Positions 43,001 through 51,522 of a stretch of 64,000 nucleotides of DNA are shown here, in pieces. The position numbers were made by a program, and so were the translations under genes. Each line of letters begins with the position of its first letter. The stretch's first letter is position 1. Under the pieces are notes generated by a model, which was not told the DNA's origin, ran no database searches, and was given only the letters and a program-made list of their open reading frames with translations. The stretch is from Stenotrophomonas maltophilia (GTDB lineage Bacteria > Pseudomonadota > Gammaproteobacteria > Xanthomonadales > Xanthomonadaceae), in NCBI GenBank assembly GCA_002363385.1, contig DEVL01000003.1, positions 62,505 through 126,504 on the forward strand. Reading direction: 5' to 3'.

Positions 43001-43424
43001 CGACCGCTCGCGTCTGCTCGCCCTGCTGGACACACTGCTGCTGGCCGGCGCCGAACCAGACCAGGCCGCGGCCGGCTCGGTCACGCCGCTGTTGCTGCTG
43101 CTGGGTGCACGCGCCGAACCGGGCACCGCCTGCGATGAGCAGATCGTGCTCGCGGCGGTGGAGCGTCTGTTGGACGAAGACGTTTCGCTGGACGTGCGCG
43201 ATCCGCGCGGCTTCGGTCCCCTGCACCTGGCGGCGCTGCATGGCCTGCCGCTGCTGGTACAGCGCCTGCTGCGTGCCGGCGCCGACCCGGATGTGCGCGA
43301 CGCGCTCAACCGCAGCCCGCGCGAGATCGCGGTGATGCGCGGCTTCATCGATGTTGCCGGCGAGTTCGAACCGCTGGTGCCGGGCGTGTCCTCTATGGCC
43401 CGGTTCCTGCGCGATAACGGCTAG
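40089..43424 (+). CDS. giant membrane-anchored ankyrin-repeat protein
   Basis: An 1111-residue protein. The first ~215 residues hold about five hydrophobic segments (14-36, 72-92, 96-113, 152-174, 184-205), followed by a long ankyrin array from about 240 to the end. Repeats are recognisable as NTPLHHAARSSDPGVAALL, RSALHEAALAGHVDIIDVLL, MTALHLATALAREGSIKLL and FGPLHLAALHGLPLLVQRLL, roughly twenty in all. Ankyrins bind proteins, so this is probably an inner-membrane scaffold with a cytoplasmic repeat domain. Its TAG stop overlaps that of the convergent Abi-like gene. No enzymatic domain was seen. Confidence 0.88.
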   Translation: MTESPRPRAVASAAALGVLLALAAAVGGVPGAVCAALAQPVFALAVSWWRRTRPLQPLAQVARQDVPALLALWSLGPLLLTLLVAWPLSALHDSGSLAAVLGLSVAVSAALLGVWRTWPLWNDVERSEGSLARHWQTLAGRDLTAWRGLAVAALVVLVCALVVLPAWPGLVSEALRWPIAGAVVLLSPLAHLLLQAIAPADALTATLPVQTRDAREDAFAEQYAEPKPLESIGLHEQQPALYDAARSGRVDRALQLLQAGADPHGLPDPAWRDQRSLAVLAAVLPDLRLLRELIARGVGVNAPHRGMTPLLAATRDSWHGRPEAVMTLLANGADPRAVDSEGNTPLHHAARSSDPGVAALLRDAAAEVDALNDDGWSPLAVACQVGNWRLAKFLLERGAKTEPAEGTPVLLAAAGTEEDDPAGVQLLLKHKARADARDRQRRSALHEAALAGHVDIIDVLLAAGANLEARDALARTPWLEAARGGRAGVVEHLLPHHPDLNAVDGEGRNAVLLACMADNVSPLLVRRLRDLGIAVDVADPQGRRAVDIAAGAGRWAIVSLLDPAYPLPSAVSDGLVMSGDGETASPSLPDRPPLELLREALSFGNVEGMAALARLCAPEELGALLHDAELALDPQALDWLLAHGAAPEVLDACGDTPMFALLARGIDAVPALQVLLRRGLSPAGRGGLARLLSACAQHDHASRGLEQLALELLERGADPFAPSPAGDPPLSLAVRLGWLRLQQALLTQGVDREARDSHGMTALHLATALAREGSIKLLVQQGASPEARAADGQTPLGVALSIGRRDLADWLDWRVWPLPRRALRDGDLPAAAMAGDADAVRRLIDLGFAVDVVDAQGCTALLRAAGGGHLAVVDLLLTRGANPQHAAASGATPLSAAVSMRQIDIVSALLDAGAELEYRLPGGVTVLMLASALGLPDIVSRLLTAGANVHAGDAQQLGPLHCAALYGFSARDRSRLLALLDTLLLAGAEPDQAAAGSVTPLLLLLGARAEPGTACDEQIVLAAVERLLDEDVSLDVRDPRGFGPLHLAALHGLPLLVQRLLRAGADPDVRDALNRSPREIAVMRGFIDVAGEFEPLVPGVSSMARFLRDNG

Positions 43425-44086
43425 TTGCCATTGCGGACAGACAGATGCTGACCACACCGGGTCAGCAGTTCCGGAAAACGATCATGCTGACTGCACCAGC
43501 GCGCGACCGGCGGCGCCAACCACTCCATCAGCTGCAGCATGTCCGCGTGGTGTTCAACCAACGGCCAATGCAGGATCGGCTCGTGGTGCGCGATGCGGTT
43601 GCGAAGGTGACGGATGCGGACAAGCGGAGTGGAGAAGTGCTTCCGCCGCAGTCCTCGTAGACCGCTGTCACGGGCAATGCGATGCAGCGTTCGTTGCCAC
43701 AGTGTCTCGTGCTCCTTGTTGAACATCATGGTCCAGAAGCTGAGCGTCAGGTGCGAAATCACGCCCCCGGAGGTGACGATTCGTCCCTGGCGCTGAAGAT
43801 CCGCAGCGGCGGCGCGGATCTGCTCATGTTGTCGTGTGATGCACAGCACCCCTTCATGTCGCTCGAACCAGAACTCGCCATGCTCGGCTGCGAGTACCTG
43901 ATGGACGCGGTTGCGAAGCAGAATCTCAAGTGTCTGCAGGGGGACGTAGAGGCTTTCGGACAACTGCAGGTTCATGGCGTACAGGCACGAGGCTGAAACG
44001 CCGGATTGGTCAGCCCAGCGCAAGTAGCTTCCCATCCGATCGCGCGAAAACCATTCGCAAAAGCTCTCGGTTTTGCCTTTCTCCAT
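43421..44086 (-). CDS. Abi-like (AbiD/F-type) HEPN-fold protein
   Basis: A 221-residue protein with the layout of Abi-like proteins (AbiD/AbiF): an N-terminal helical part (YLRWADQSGVSASCLYAMNL), SLYVPLQTLEILLRNRVHQV, LTLSFWTMMFNKEHETLW, and a C-terminal HEPN motif R162-x4-H167 (RNRIAHHEPI), expected to be an RNase site. Such genes give abortive infection, killing or halting the cell after phage attack. ATG at 44086 is chosen; the frame is open further but without protein-like sequence. Local base composition is visibly less GC-rich than its neighbours, which suggests acquisition by transfer. Confidence 0.85.
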   Translation of the reverse strand: MEKGKTESFCEWFSRDRMGSYLRWADQSGVSASCLYAMNLQLSESLYVPLQTLEILLRNRVHQVLAAEHGEFWFERHEGVLCITRQHEQIRAAAADLQRQGRIVTSGGVISHLTLSFWTMMFNKEHETLWQRTLHRIARDSGLRGLRRKHFSTPLVRIRHLRNRIAHHEPILHWPLVEHHADMLQLMEWLAPPVARWCSQHDRFPELLTRCGQHLSVRNGN

Positions 44087-44327
44087 GCTGAGAATCTCTA
44101 GTAGGGGCCTTGATGCACCACCACCCCCAGCGCTAAGCTTCTCAGGCACACCCCGGTACCGTCTCTGCCTAGGCACGCGGCCGGGGTAAGTTTTTTCTGA
44201 GTACGGCGCGATGAGGGCGGTGGTGCTGCGGCAAGCCCACAGCGTGGCCTGACGATCAATGCGGCGACAGCAGAAGGCCACCTAACACGTACTAAGGTGA
44301 GGGCTCTTCCATCCGTCGGGAAAGTGC

Positions 44328-46139
44328 TCAGCCGTTGCGATCCGTTACGCCGTCCACACCCTTCCCATCACTCTCCGCATCCGCCTCGAACAGATGCATC
44401 AGGTCCGCACGCGCATCGCGCGAGGTCTGGATCACCGCGGCTTCGTCGTCGTAGACCAGGTACTGATCGCGCAGCAATTTTTCGTCGTGCTCGCGGAAAC
44501 GCTGCACGTGACTGCGCGCGGTTTCCACCGACATGCCCAGCGCGATCAGCATCCGTTCGCTCAGTTCCAGGCTGGTACCGAACACCTCGCGGAACGGCTC
44601 GGCGGACATGTCCATCAGCCGCCACGCATGTTGGCGGTTGCGCGCGCGCACCAGCACCACCGCATCCGGATACATGCGCCGGATCAGCCGCGTGGCGCGC
44701 ATGTTGGCGTCCGGATCATCCAGCGTGACCACGTACACACGGATGTGCTCGCCGCCGGCGGCACGCAGCATCTCCGGCCGGGTGGGATCGCCGTAATAGA
44801 GCTTGTTGCCGAAGCGGCGCAGGTCCGAGACGGTGTCCGGATTGGACTCCAGTGCCACGAACGGGATCTTCTGCGCGGTCAGCAGGCGCGCGACCACCTG
44901 ACCGAAGCGACCCATGCCGGCGATCATCACCTGCGGCTGCACATCGGTGATGTCGACCTTGTCCGCTGGCGGCGCACTGGCCTTGGGCCCCTCGTCACGC
45001 CCGAGCAGCCGGATCAGGCCGATCATCAACAGCGGTGTGATCGCCATCGAGAGGCCGACGATCGCCACCAGCCGGTCGTGATTCGCGCTGCCGAGCAGGT
45101 GCGCGCGCTGTGCCTCATTGAACACCACGAAGGCGAACTCGCCGCCCAGCCACAGCACGCTGCCCAGCAACACCGCATGGCGCGTGCGCAGCTTGGCCAG
45201 CTTGCCGATCCCGAACAGCAGGCCGAACTTGACCACCAGCAGGATCGCCACGCCCGCGGCGATCATCATCGGCTCGGCGACGATGCGGTCCAGGTCGATG
45301 CCCATGCCCACGGCGATGAAGAACAGCCCGAGCAGCAGGCCCTTGAACGGCTCGATCTGCGATTCCAGCTCGTGGCGGAATTCCGAATCGGACAACAGCA
45401 CACCGGCCAGGAAGGCGCCCAGGCTGGGGCTCAACCCGGCTTCCTGCATGAACCATGCGGTGCCCAGTACCACCAGCAGCGCGGTGGCGGTGAACACCTC
45501 CGGGCTGCGCGTGCGCGCGATGATGTTGAACAGTCGGCGCAGCACCGGCCGCCCGCACAGGATCACCACCGCCAGTGCGCCGATGGCGATGGCCACGTCG
45601 TTCCATTGCAGGGTGTCGTTGCGCGCACCGCCCAGCAGCGGAATCGCGGCCAGCAACGGGATCGCGATCAGGTCCTGGAAGAGCAGGATGGCGAAGCCCA
45701 GGCGCCCGTAATCGCTGTTGATCGCCTTGTGCTCGGACAACAGCTGCAGCCCGACCGCCGTGGAGGACAGCGCCAGCGCAATGCCGACGATGAGCGCGCT
45801 CTTCCACTGGAAGTGATCCAGCATCAGCAGGCTGCCCAGCACCAGGGCGCTCAGCGCAACCTGCAGCGCGCCGGCCCCGAACACGGAGCGGCGCATCACC
45901 TTCAGGCGGGCGGGGGACAGCTCCAGGCCGATCACGAACAGCAGCATCACCACGCCGATCTCGGCGGCGCTGAGGATGCGGTCGGCGTCCTGCACGAAGC
46001 CCAGGCCGTCCGGGCCGAGCACCACGCCGGCGGCCAGGTAGCCGAGCACGGCGCCCAGGCCGAGCTTCTTGAACACCGGCACCGCGATCACCGCAGCCAG
46101 CAGCAGCACCAGGGCCAGCTCGAGCGCGCCGCTATGCAT
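44328..46139 (-). CDS. Kef-type K+/H+ antiporter
   Basis: A 603-residue monovalent cation:proton antiporter-2. About twelve membrane helices fill residues 1-385. The loop HELESQIEPFKGLLLGLFFI is the regulatory Kef loop known to respond to glutathione adducts in KefC. A TrkA-N domain follows (VMIAGMGRFGQVVARLL, residues near 410) that binds nucleotide or glutathione conjugate. It protects against electrophiles by acidifying the cytoplasm. KefB and KefC cannot be separated here, and no KefF/KefG ancillary gene is adjacent. Confidence 0.92.
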   Translation of the reverse strand: MHSGALELALVLLLAAVIAVPVFKKLGLGAVLGYLAAGVVLGPDGLGFVQDADRILSAAEIGVVMLLFVIGLELSPARLKVMRRSVFGAGALQVALSALVLGSLLMLDHFQWKSALIVGIALALSSTAVGLQLLSEHKAINSDYGRLGFAILLFQDLIAIPLLAAIPLLGGARNDTLQWNDVAIAIGALAVVILCGRPVLRRLFNIIARTRSPEVFTATALLVVLGTAWFMQEAGLSPSLGAFLAGVLLSDSEFRHELESQIEPFKGLLLGLFFIAVGMGIDLDRIVAEPMMIAAGVAILLVVKFGLLFGIGKLAKLRTRHAVLLGSVLWLGGEFAFVVFNEAQRAHLLGSANHDRLVAIVGLSMAITPLLMIGLIRLLGRDEGPKASAPPADKVDITDVQPQVMIAGMGRFGQVVARLLTAQKIPFVALESNPDTVSDLRRFGNKLYYGDPTRPEMLRAAGGEHIRVYVVTLDDPDANMRATRLIRRMYPDAVVLVRARNRQHAWRLMDMSAEPFREVFGTSLELSERMLIALGMSVETARSHVQRFREHDEKLLRDQYLVYDDEAAVIQTSRDARADLMHLFEADAESDGKGVDGVTDRNG

Positions 46140-46484
46140 GGAGGAACCTGCTCATGGGATCGTGTGCCCTGCGGGTGGAAAGCCTCCCCGGGCGGACCGG
46201 GGCCTGTGGCCGGGGCCACGCGCCATTATGCGACCGCGATGGGTGCCGAAGGCGACTCCCACCGGAACAGGGTTCCGCACAAGGGTTGACCTGCGCCACC
46301 CCCAGGTCCAGACTGCCCGCCGCTGCTGGCGTCCGCCGTCGGCAGTAAACCCTTCCGGAGTCCCCAACCCATGTCCAGCGACAGTAGAAGTCGACCTTGC
46401 TCGACGCCAGCGATGGCCACCGCCTGACACGGGTCGGTTCGCCAGCGTTGGCGTCGCGCAATGCGATACCCACAGGCGAATACG
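46140..46484 (+). other. leader region upstream of mgtE
   Basis: This 345-base gap between divergent kef and mgtE genes has no convincing gene. TTGACC at 46286-46291 could be a -35 with CAGACT at 46309-46314 as a weak -10. Downstream lie short self-complementary stretches: GTCGA/TCGAC (46390-46405) and CGCCA/TGGCG (46440-46453). A long structured leader is possible for a magnesium transporter gene, but I cannot assign a known riboswitch. Confidence 0.35.
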
Positions 46485-47855
46485 ATGAACCAGAAAGACC
46501 TGCTGCGCCCGGTGGCCGATGCCGCCTCGTTGAGCGCACCCCTCGATAATTTCAACACCGCCGATGCGGTGGAATTCCTCAACACGCTGAGCCTGTCGCG
46601 CGCCGCCGACACGCTGGCCGCGTTGCCGCTGCCGCGCGCGGTGAAGATGCTCGAGCAGCCCGAGCTCAACCGCAGCGGCGACCTCGTGGCGGCCATGCCG
46701 GTAGCCCGCGCCGCCGCCCTGCTCGGGCTGATGGCCGATGACCGCGCCACCGATATCGTCCACGAGCTGGACGAGGACGAGCGTGCACGTCTGATCCCGC
46801 TGCTCAGCCCGGACGCCCGCAAGGCGATCCAGCAGTTGCTGAGCTACCCCGCGCACACTGCCGGCGCGCTGATGACCACTGAATTCGTCAGCGTGCCCTC
46901 GGATTGGACGGTGGGCCGCACCCTGCAGCACATCCGCGAGGTCGAGCGCACCCGCGAAACCGTCTACGCGATCTACGTGCTGGATCCGCACACCCGCGCA
47001 CTGGTGCAGGTGGTCACCATGCGCCGGCTGATCACCGGGCTGCCCGAGGAACCGATCCTCGACGTCGCCCAGGTCAACCCGCCGGTGACGGTGGAGGCGC
47101 AGCTGGATCAGGAAGAGGTGGCGCAGCTGATCCGCCGCCACGACCTGCTCGCGATTCCAGTGGTCGACGCGCAGCACCATGTGCTGGGCATCGTCACCGT
47201 GGATGACATCCTCGATGCGCTGATCGAAGAATCCACCGAAGACGTGCACAAGTTCGGCGGCATGGAAGCGCTGGAAAAGCCGTACATGCAGATCGGCTTC
47301 TTCGAGATGCTGCGCAAGCGGGCCGGTTGGCTGAGCGTACTGTTCCTCGGCGAAATGCTGACCGCCAGCGCGATGCAGCATTACGAGGACGAACTGGCGC
47401 GTGCGGTGGTGCTGACATTGTTCATCCCGCTGATCATGAGCTCGGGCGGCAACTCCGGCTCGCAGGCCACCTCGCTGCTGATCCGCAGCCTGGCCCTGCG
47501 CGAGCTGCGCCTGCGTGACTGGTGGAAGGTGGCACTGCGCGAGGTGCCGACCGGCATCACCCTGGGCGCGATCCTGGGCGTGCTGGCGATCATCCGCATC
47601 GTGTCCTGGCAGCTGCTGGGCCTGCATGACTACGGCGATCACTGGCAGCTGCTGGCGCTGACCATCGGCGCGGCACTGGTCGGCATCGTCACCTTCGGCT
47701 CGCTGTCCGGCTCGATGCTGCCCTTCATCCTCAAGCGCCTGGGCTTCGACCCGGCCAGCGCCTCGGCCCCGTTCGTGGCCACGCTGGTGGACGTCAGCGG
47801 CCTGGTCATCTACTTCAGCATCGCCGCGATGATCCTGCGCGGCACCCTCCTTTAA
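46485..47855 (+). CDS. mgtE: magnesium transporter MgtE
   Basis: A 456-residue Mg2+ channel/transporter. The N domain (residues 1 to about 130) has PVARAAALLGLMADDRATDI; a CBS pair follows (LMTTEFVSVPSDWTVGRTLQ; HHVLGIVTVDDILDALI); five membrane helices make the C-terminal third, with LFIPLIMSSGGNSGSQATSL and GSLSGSMLPFILKRLGFDPA as the pore signature. The Mg2+-sensing N and CBS domains close the pore when cytosolic Mg2+ is high. ATG 46485 is preferred over ATG 46461 because of CAGGCG about eight bases before it; both are possible. Confidence 0.95.
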   Translation: MNQKDLLRPVADAASLSAPLDNFNTADAVEFLNTLSLSRAADTLAALPLPRAVKMLEQPELNRSGDLVAAMPVARAAALLGLMADDRATDIVHELDEDERARLIPLLSPDARKAIQQLLSYPAHTAGALMTTEFVSVPSDWTVGRTLQHIREVERTRETVYAIYVLDPHTRALVQVVTMRRLITGLPEEPILDVAQVNPPVTVEAQLDQEEVAQLIRRHDLLAIPVVDAQHHVLGIVTVDDILDALIEESTEDVHKFGGMEALEKPYMQIGFFEMLRKRAGWLSVLFLGEMLTASAMQHYEDELARAVVLTLFIPLIMSSGGNSGSQATSLLIRSLALRELRLRDWWKVALREVPTGITLGAILGVLAIIRIVSWQLLGLHDYGDHWQLLALTIGAALVGIVTFGSLSGSMLPFILKRLGFDPASASAPFVATLVDVSGLVIYFSIAAMILRGTLL

Positions 47856-47874
47856 CGGGGACGGAGGTAGTTAA

Positions 47875-47917
47875 TAACAGGGACGGGGGCGATTATTAAT
47901 CACCCCCGTCCCTGTTA
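47875..47917. repeat. 15-bp inverted repeat after mgtE
   Basis: TAACAGGGACGGGGG (47875-47889) pairs perfectly with CCCCCGTCCCTGTTA (47903-47917). A half-copy, CGGGGACGGAGGTAGTTAA, precedes it at 47856-47873. The GGGGACGG-(A/T)TTAAT style is that of a dispersed REP-like repeat. It may also end the mgtE transcript. It ends 12 bases before the next start codon. Confidence 0.75.
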
Positions 47918-47929
47918 CTGTCTGGTCGC

Positions 47930-50659
47930 ATGAGCACCTACCACCTGCAAGCTGTCTTCCGCCCGCAGTCGGTCGCCGTGATCGGCGGCAGCCCGCGTGA
48001 ACGCTCCGCCGGCCGCGCGGTGATGCGCAACCTGCGCGGCACCGGCTTCCCCGGCAAAGTGGCCTGGATCAATCCGCGTTACAGCGAGATCGATGGCATC
48101 CGCACGGTGAAGCGGCTCAAGGACCTGGACTGGGTGCCCGAACTGGTAGTGATCACCGCCCCGGCCAGCATCGTGCCGCAGGTGGTGGCCACCGCCGCCG
48201 AGCGTGGCGTCAGTGCAGCGATCATTCTCACCGCCAACCTGGGCGAGGGCCCCGGCTCGCTGGCCGCGCAGGTGGAGGCGGCGGCACGCCCCAAGGGCCT
48301 GCGCATCCTCGGCCCGCATTGCCTGGGCGTGATCGCCCCGCATGCGCGCCTGAACGCCAGCATCGCCGCGCACTTCCCGCAGGCCGGTGATCTGGCCCTG
48401 ATCTCCGAATCCAGCGCGATCGCCGCGGCCCTGGTGGAGTGGGGCGTGGCACGCTCGGTCGGGTTCTCCGCCGTGGTCTCGCTCGGCGACACCCTGGATG
48501 TCGACTTCGGCGATCTGCTCGATTATTTCGCCACCGATTACCGCACCCGCGCGATCCTGCTGTACGTCGAGCACATCCGCGATGCGCGCAAGTTCATGTC
48601 GGCCGCACGTGCCGCGGCGCGCGCCAAGCCGGTGGTGGTGGTCAAATCCGGCCGTCACCTCCGCATCAATCCCGATGCCGATACCCACGTGCAGGCGCTG
48701 GCCAGCGCCGATGCGGTGTACGGCGCTGCGTTCAACCGCGCGGGCCTGCTGCGCGTCAGCGCGCTGGACGAACTGTTCACCGCCGCCGAAACGCTCGGCC
48801 GGCTCGGCACCTTCCCAGGCCGTCGGCTGGCGATTCTGAGCAACGGTGGCGGGGTGGGCCGGCTGGCGGTGGATCAGCTGCTGGCCCTGCGCGGCAGCCT
48901 GGCCGAGCTGTCGCCGGCCACCGTCGCCCAGCTCGATGCGGTGCTGCCGCAAGGCTGGTCGCGCAGCAATCCGGTCGACATCGTGGTCGATGCCGATGGC
49001 GACCGCTACGCCGCCGCGATCGAGGCGCTGATGTCCGATACCGAGAACGACGCCGTGCTGGTGGTCAATGTGCCGACCGCGTTCACCTCCTCGGCCGATG
49101 CCGCGCAGGCGCTGACCCGCACGCTCGGCCTGCGCCCGCGCCATCACCGCGACAAGCCGGTGTTTGCGGTGTGGCTGGGCAACGACGACCGCGCCACCGC
49201 CACGCTCAATGCCGCACGCGTGCCGACCTATCCGACCGAAGCCGAGGCCGTGCGCGGCTTCCAGCATCTGGTGCGCTACCGCGACGCGCAGGCGGCGTTG
49301 ATGGAAACGCCGCCCAGCCTGCCCGAGGATTTCGTGGTCGATACCGCCGGCGCCCGCGCGCTGGTGGAGGCTGCACTCGCCGCCGGCCAGCAGTGGCTGG
49401 ACCCGATCGCTACCCACCAGCTGCTCAGCGCGTACGGCATTCCGTCGGCGCCGGTGATGCAGGCCCGTGATGCCCATGAGGCGATGGACCTGGCCCAGCC
49501 GTTGCTGGAGCAGGGCGCCACGGTGGCGATCAAGGTGTTCTCGGCCGACATCCCGCACAAGTCCGATGTGGATGGTGTGCGCTTGAACCTCAGCACGCTG
49601 CAATCCGTGCATGCGGCGGCCACCTCGATCATCGCGCGCGCGCACGAGAAGCGACCCGATGCGCGCATCGATGGCGTGCTGGTGCAGCCGACCATCGTGC
49701 GGCCCAAGGCGCGCGAGTTGATTGCCGGCATCGCCGACGACCCGACCTTCGGCCCGGTGATCGTGTTCGGCCGTGGCGGCACGGCGGTCGAAGTGATCGA
49801 CGACAAAGCGATCGCCCTGCCACCACTGGACCTGCGCCTGTCGCATGAACTGATCGGTCGCACGCGCGTCTCACGCATCCTCAAGGCGTACCGGGATGTT
49901 CCGGCCGCCGACGAACGCGCGGTCGCGCTGATCCTGGTCAAGTTGGCCCAGCTTGCCGCCGACATTCCCGAGATCCGCACGCTCGACATCAATCCGCTGC
50001 TGGCTGACCGCGACGGCGTGATCGCACTCGATGCGCGCGTGGCGATCGAACCGTCCCGCAAACTTCACAAAGGCCGCGGCCACCCACGCTTCGCGGTATT
50101 TCCGTACCCGAAGGAGTGGGAGCGCACCATCACCCTGTCCGACGGCGCCCCCGCCTTTGTACGTCCGGTCCGCCCCGAGGACGATGCGCTGTTCCGCGCC
50201 TTCTTCGCGCGCGTCACTGACGACGACCTGCGCCTGCGCTTCTTCCAGTCGGTGAAGCACTTCAGCCACGAGTTCATCGCGCGCCTGACCCAGCTCGACT
50301 ATGCCCGCTCCATCGCGCTGGTGGCGATCGACCCGCGCAGCGGCGACATGCTCGGGGCGGTGCGGCTGCATGCCGATGCGGACTACGACCGTGGCGAGTA
50401 CGGCATCCTGATCCGCTCCGACCTCAAGGGCCACGGCATCGGTTGGCGGTTGATGGCGATCATGATCGAGTACGCGCAGTGGCTGGGCCTGAACATCATC
50501 GAAGGCCAGGTGCTGCGCGAGAACAGCACCATGCTGGCGATGTGCCAGAGCCTGGGCTTCAAGGCCCGGCTCGACCCGGACGATTCGACGGTGATGGTGG
50601 TGACGCTGCCGGTGCAGGACGTGCAGGTGCCGCAAGCGCCCGATCCTGCAACGCACTGA
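47930..50659 (+). CDS. Pat/PatZ-type protein lysine acetyltransferase
   Basis: A 909-residue protein with an ADP-forming acyl-CoA synthetase-like body and a C-terminal GNAT domain. The CoA-binding domain opens it (FRPQSVAVIGGSPRERSAGR), a succinyl-CoA ligase-like flavodoxin part follows (LALISESSAIAAALVEWGVA), then an ATP-grasp-like part (VAIKVFSADIPHKSDVDGV; DINPLLADRDGV). The GNAT domain covers about 740-895 (AFVRPVRPEDDALFRAFF; HGIGWRLM). In enterobacteria Pat (YfiQ) acetylates and switches off acetyl-CoA synthetase. It has the same domain order. Confidence 0.92.
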   Translation: MSTYHLQAVFRPQSVAVIGGSPRERSAGRAVMRNLRGTGFPGKVAWINPRYSEIDGIRTVKRLKDLDWVPELVVITAPASIVPQVVATAAERGVSAAIILTANLGEGPGSLAAQVEAAARPKGLRILGPHCLGVIAPHARLNASIAAHFPQAGDLALISESSAIAAALVEWGVARSVGFSAVVSLGDTLDVDFGDLLDYFATDYRTRAILLYVEHIRDARKFMSAARAAARAKPVVVVKSGRHLRINPDADTHVQALASADAVYGAAFNRAGLLRVSALDELFTAAETLGRLGTFPGRRLAILSNGGGVGRLAVDQLLALRGSLAELSPATVAQLDAVLPQGWSRSNPVDIVVDADGDRYAAAIEALMSDTENDAVLVVNVPTAFTSSADAAQALTRTLGLRPRHHRDKPVFAVWLGNDDRATATLNAARVPTYPTEAEAVRGFQHLVRYRDAQAALMETPPSLPEDFVVDTAGARALVEAALAAGQQWLDPIATHQLLSAYGIPSAPVMQARDAHEAMDLAQPLLEQGATVAIKVFSADIPHKSDVDGVRLNLSTLQSVHAAATSIIARAHEKRPDARIDGVLVQPTIVRPKARELIAGIADDPTFGPVIVFGRGGTAVEVIDDKAIALPPLDLRLSHELIGRTRVSRILKAYRDVPAADERAVALILVKLAQLAADIPEIRTLDINPLLADRDGVIALDARVAIEPSRKLHKGRGHPRFAVFPYPKEWERTITLSDGAPAFVRPVRPEDDALFRAFFARVTDDDLRLRFFQSVKHFSHEFIARLTQLDYARSIALVAIDPRSGDMLGAVRLHADADYDRGEYGILIRSDLKGHGIGWRLMAIMIEYAQWLGLNIIEGQVLRENSTMLAMCQSLGFKARLDPDDSTVMVVTLPVQDVQVPQAPDPATH

Positions 50660-50706
50660 GCCGATCGCGGTACGGCGCGTGCACGTGGGTGGGGCGACAA
50701 TACGGG

Positions 50707-51402
50707 ATGACTGACCGACTCCCCCTGCTGCTGCTTCCCGGCCTGCTCAACGACGCTGAACTCTGGCGTGCGCAGATCGCCGACCTGTCCGATATCGCCG
50801 AGTGCATCGTCGGCGACCAGACCCGCGGTGAGACGATGCAGGCCGTTGTCGACGACGTGCTGGCCCAGGCGCCGGCGCACTTTGCCTTGGCGGGATTCTC
50901 GTTGGGCGGCTTCGTGGCGCAGGCGATCGTGCGCACCGCGCCGGAGCGGGTGCTGCGGCTGGCCCTGATCGATACCTCGATCCATGCCGACTCGCCCGAG
51001 CGTGCCGCGCAACGGAAGACGCAGCAGGCAAGCGTGCGTCTGCCCGGAAAGTTCCACGGCTTCGGCGACACGTTGATGCGCAGCTACATCGACGCCGCGC
51101 GGCTGGATGACTATGTGCTGGTACAGCGCGTACGCGACATGACCGCGCGGCTGGGCGCGGAGGTGTTCCTGCGCCAGAGCGCACTGGACCGGGTGGATGG
51201 CCACGACGTGCTGGCCGGATACCGCGATCCGCTGTTGATCGTGTGCGGTGCCAACGACCGCATCACCCCGCTGGCGATCAGCGAGGAGATGCATGCGCTG
51301 GTGCCGGATTCAACTCTGGTGGTGCTGCCCGATTGTGGCCACCTGGCGCCGATGGAGAAGCCCGACGAGGTCAGCGCGGCCATGCGGGACTGGTTGCGGT
51401 GA
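50707..51402 (+). CDS. alpha/beta hydrolase
   Basis: A 231-residue single-domain alpha/beta hydrolase. The nucleophile elbow is GFSLGG (Ser near 65), the acid is probably Asp in GANDRITPL, and the histidine lies in LPDCGHLAPMEKP. LLLLPGLLNDAELWRAQIA supplies the oxyanion region. The substrate is unknown; MenH-like and lactone- or ester-hydrolysing enzymes look similar. ATG at 50707 is chosen, the upstream open frame being a shadow of the acetyltransferase gene. Confidence 0.88.
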   Translation: MTDRLPLLLLPGLLNDAELWRAQIADLSDIAECIVGDQTRGETMQAVVDDVLAQAPAHFALAGFSLGGFVAQAIVRTAPERVLRLALIDTSIHADSPERAAQRKTQQASVRLPGKFHGFGDTLMRSYIDAARLDDYVLVQRVRDMTARLGAEVFLRQSALDRVDGHDVLAGYRDPLLIVCGANDRITPLAISEEMHALVPDSTLVVLPDCGHLAPMEKPDEVSAAMRDWLR

Positions 51403-51420
51403 TACCGGCCACGTACTTCC

Positions 51421-51448
51421 GGTGATGCCGGCCAGCGGCCGGCACTAC
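51421..51448. repeat. SMAG palindrome, reverse orientation
   Basis: ATGCCGGCCAGCGGCCGGCACTAC reads as a SMAG hairpin with the GTAG head on the minus strand. It lies between the hydrolase gene and the aldo/keto reductase gene. Confidence 0.8.
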
Positions 51449-51489
51449 CCGATGATGTCCACGCCGTTGATCAGGCGCTGGCTCTTCCG

Positions 51490-51514
51490 GTAGGTGCCGA
51501 CCGTTGGTCGGCAC
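51490..51514. repeat. SMAG-like palindrome, GTAGGTGCCGACC variant
   Basis: GTAG head followed by stem GTGCCGACC/GGTCGGCAC with loop GTT. It is the second such element in this 120-base intergenic gap and ends 8 bases before the 3' end of the minus-strand reductase gene. Confidence 0.78.
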
Positions 51515-51522
51515 GCACCCCA

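Noticed and set aside
44394..46289. A 631-residue plus-strand open frame
   Set aside because: Antisense to the Kef antiporter; extremely rich in Gln, His and Arg, the usual pattern of such shadows.
51421..51514. Possible CRISPR-like spacing of short palindromes
   Set aside because: Only two dissimilar SMAG-type hairpins; no regular repeats or spacers and no cas genes.
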